Both the position numbers and the translations under genes were made by a program. Under the pieces are notes generated by a model that was not told the origin of the DNA, did no database searches, and was given only the letters and a program-made list of their open reading frames with translations. Below, piece by piece: positions 5,712 through 5,835 of a stretch of 5,835 nt of DNA. Numbering within the stretch: the first letter of the stretch is position 1; every line of letters starts with the position of its first letter. Source of the DNA: Actinomycetes bacterium (GTDB lineage: Bacteria > Actinomycetota > Acidimicrobiia > Acidimicrobiales > Palsa-688); the NCBI GenBank assembly GCA_021796905.1, contig JAKABK010000141.1:1-5835 (forward strand), in the 5' to 3' direction.

Positions 5712-5835
5712 GAAGCGCTAGCCCATACCGGGCTCGGTGATGAAGAAGCGCTGCCGCTACGGACCGGGCTCGATTCGAGCTTGCGCCTGATCCGGCCCAC
5801 GTAGACCCGGAGGTACTACTAGAGCTCGTCCTCGT
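5712..5835 (-). pseudogene. Decayed C-terminus of a KdpE-like OmpR-family response regulator
   Basis: Reading leftward from the right edge, the minus strand gives EDEL, two TAG codons (5816-5821), then YLRVYVGRIRRKLESSPVR (down to 5759). After a 2-nt shift it gives RQRFFITEPGMG, a TAG (5718-5720), and RF. Removing the lesions leaves the end of an OmpR-type winged-helix DNA-binding domain. The ITEPGMGYRF ending is characteristic of KdpE, the regulator of the high-affinity potassium uptake (kdp) operon, rather than of other family members, which tend to end in GVGYR. The last TAG sits exactly where Tyr (TAC) is expected. Two in-frame stops, a frameshift and a third stop in about 120 bp mean this copy is not functional. 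The receiver domain and the start of the gene, if still present, lie beyond the window. TAG is the normal stop of the DUF6295-like gene here, so recoding is unlikely. Confidence 0.75.

Noticed and set aside
5718..5821. UAG read as a sense codon (recoding), since TAG appears at a conserved Tyr position and twice before YLR
   Set aside because: TAG ends the DUF6295-like gene at 236-238 in the right place, and the regulator fragment also has a frameshift, so decay explains it better.

Overview
The window is very GC-rich, with coding frames that end almost every codon in G or C. Together with a DUF6295-type protein and TAGCCT boxes sitting 6-7 nt ahead of start codons, which is how leaderless genes look, this points to an actinomycete-like bacterium (Actinomycetota). 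The class cannot be fixed from the sequence alone.

Left half, minus strand, read right to left: a GH15-family glycosidase (595 aa, trehalase/glucoamylase type), a dienelactone hydrolase-family alpha/beta hydrolase (247 aa behind a perfect AGGAGG), a small DUF6295-like protein (112 aa, 4 nt after the hydrolase stop), and, less certainly, the start of a secreted Ser/Pro/Gln-rich protein that leaves the window at base 1. The first three form a co-directional, tightly spaced block that is probably one transcript.

Centre (3171-3299): a divergent promoter region. Each side has the same 11-bp box (GCGCGTAGCCT), in inverted orientation, placed so that transcripts would begin at or next to the start codon. 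Between the boxes lie about six imperfect copies of a 10-bp GGCGCCCGGG unit at roughly 14-bp spacing. The rightward promoter leads into a small reading frame (3300-3759) that looks like a membrane-anchored protein with a C-terminal CxxC...CxxC zinc-ribbon-like end. It is broken by two apparent frameshifts.

Right half, plus strand: a 600-aa SLC13/DASS-type membrane transporter with a central soluble region resembling two RCK_C (TrkA-C) domains. Its usual paired-asparagine motifs are altered in both halves, and it uses ATA and CTA codons that are out of character for the window. It is followed by a terminator-like hairpin. Beyond that, on the minus strand and running off the right end, is a clearly decayed C-terminus of a KdpE-like response regulator with in-frame TAG codons and a frameshift.

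I see no RNA gene, insertion sequence or CRISPR array, and no convincing new multigene system. The most unusual points are the KdpE remnant, the broken small gene with its leaderless promoter, the repeat array between the divergent promoters, the Gly/Pro-rich insertion in the DUF6295 protein, and the altered motifs of the transporter.
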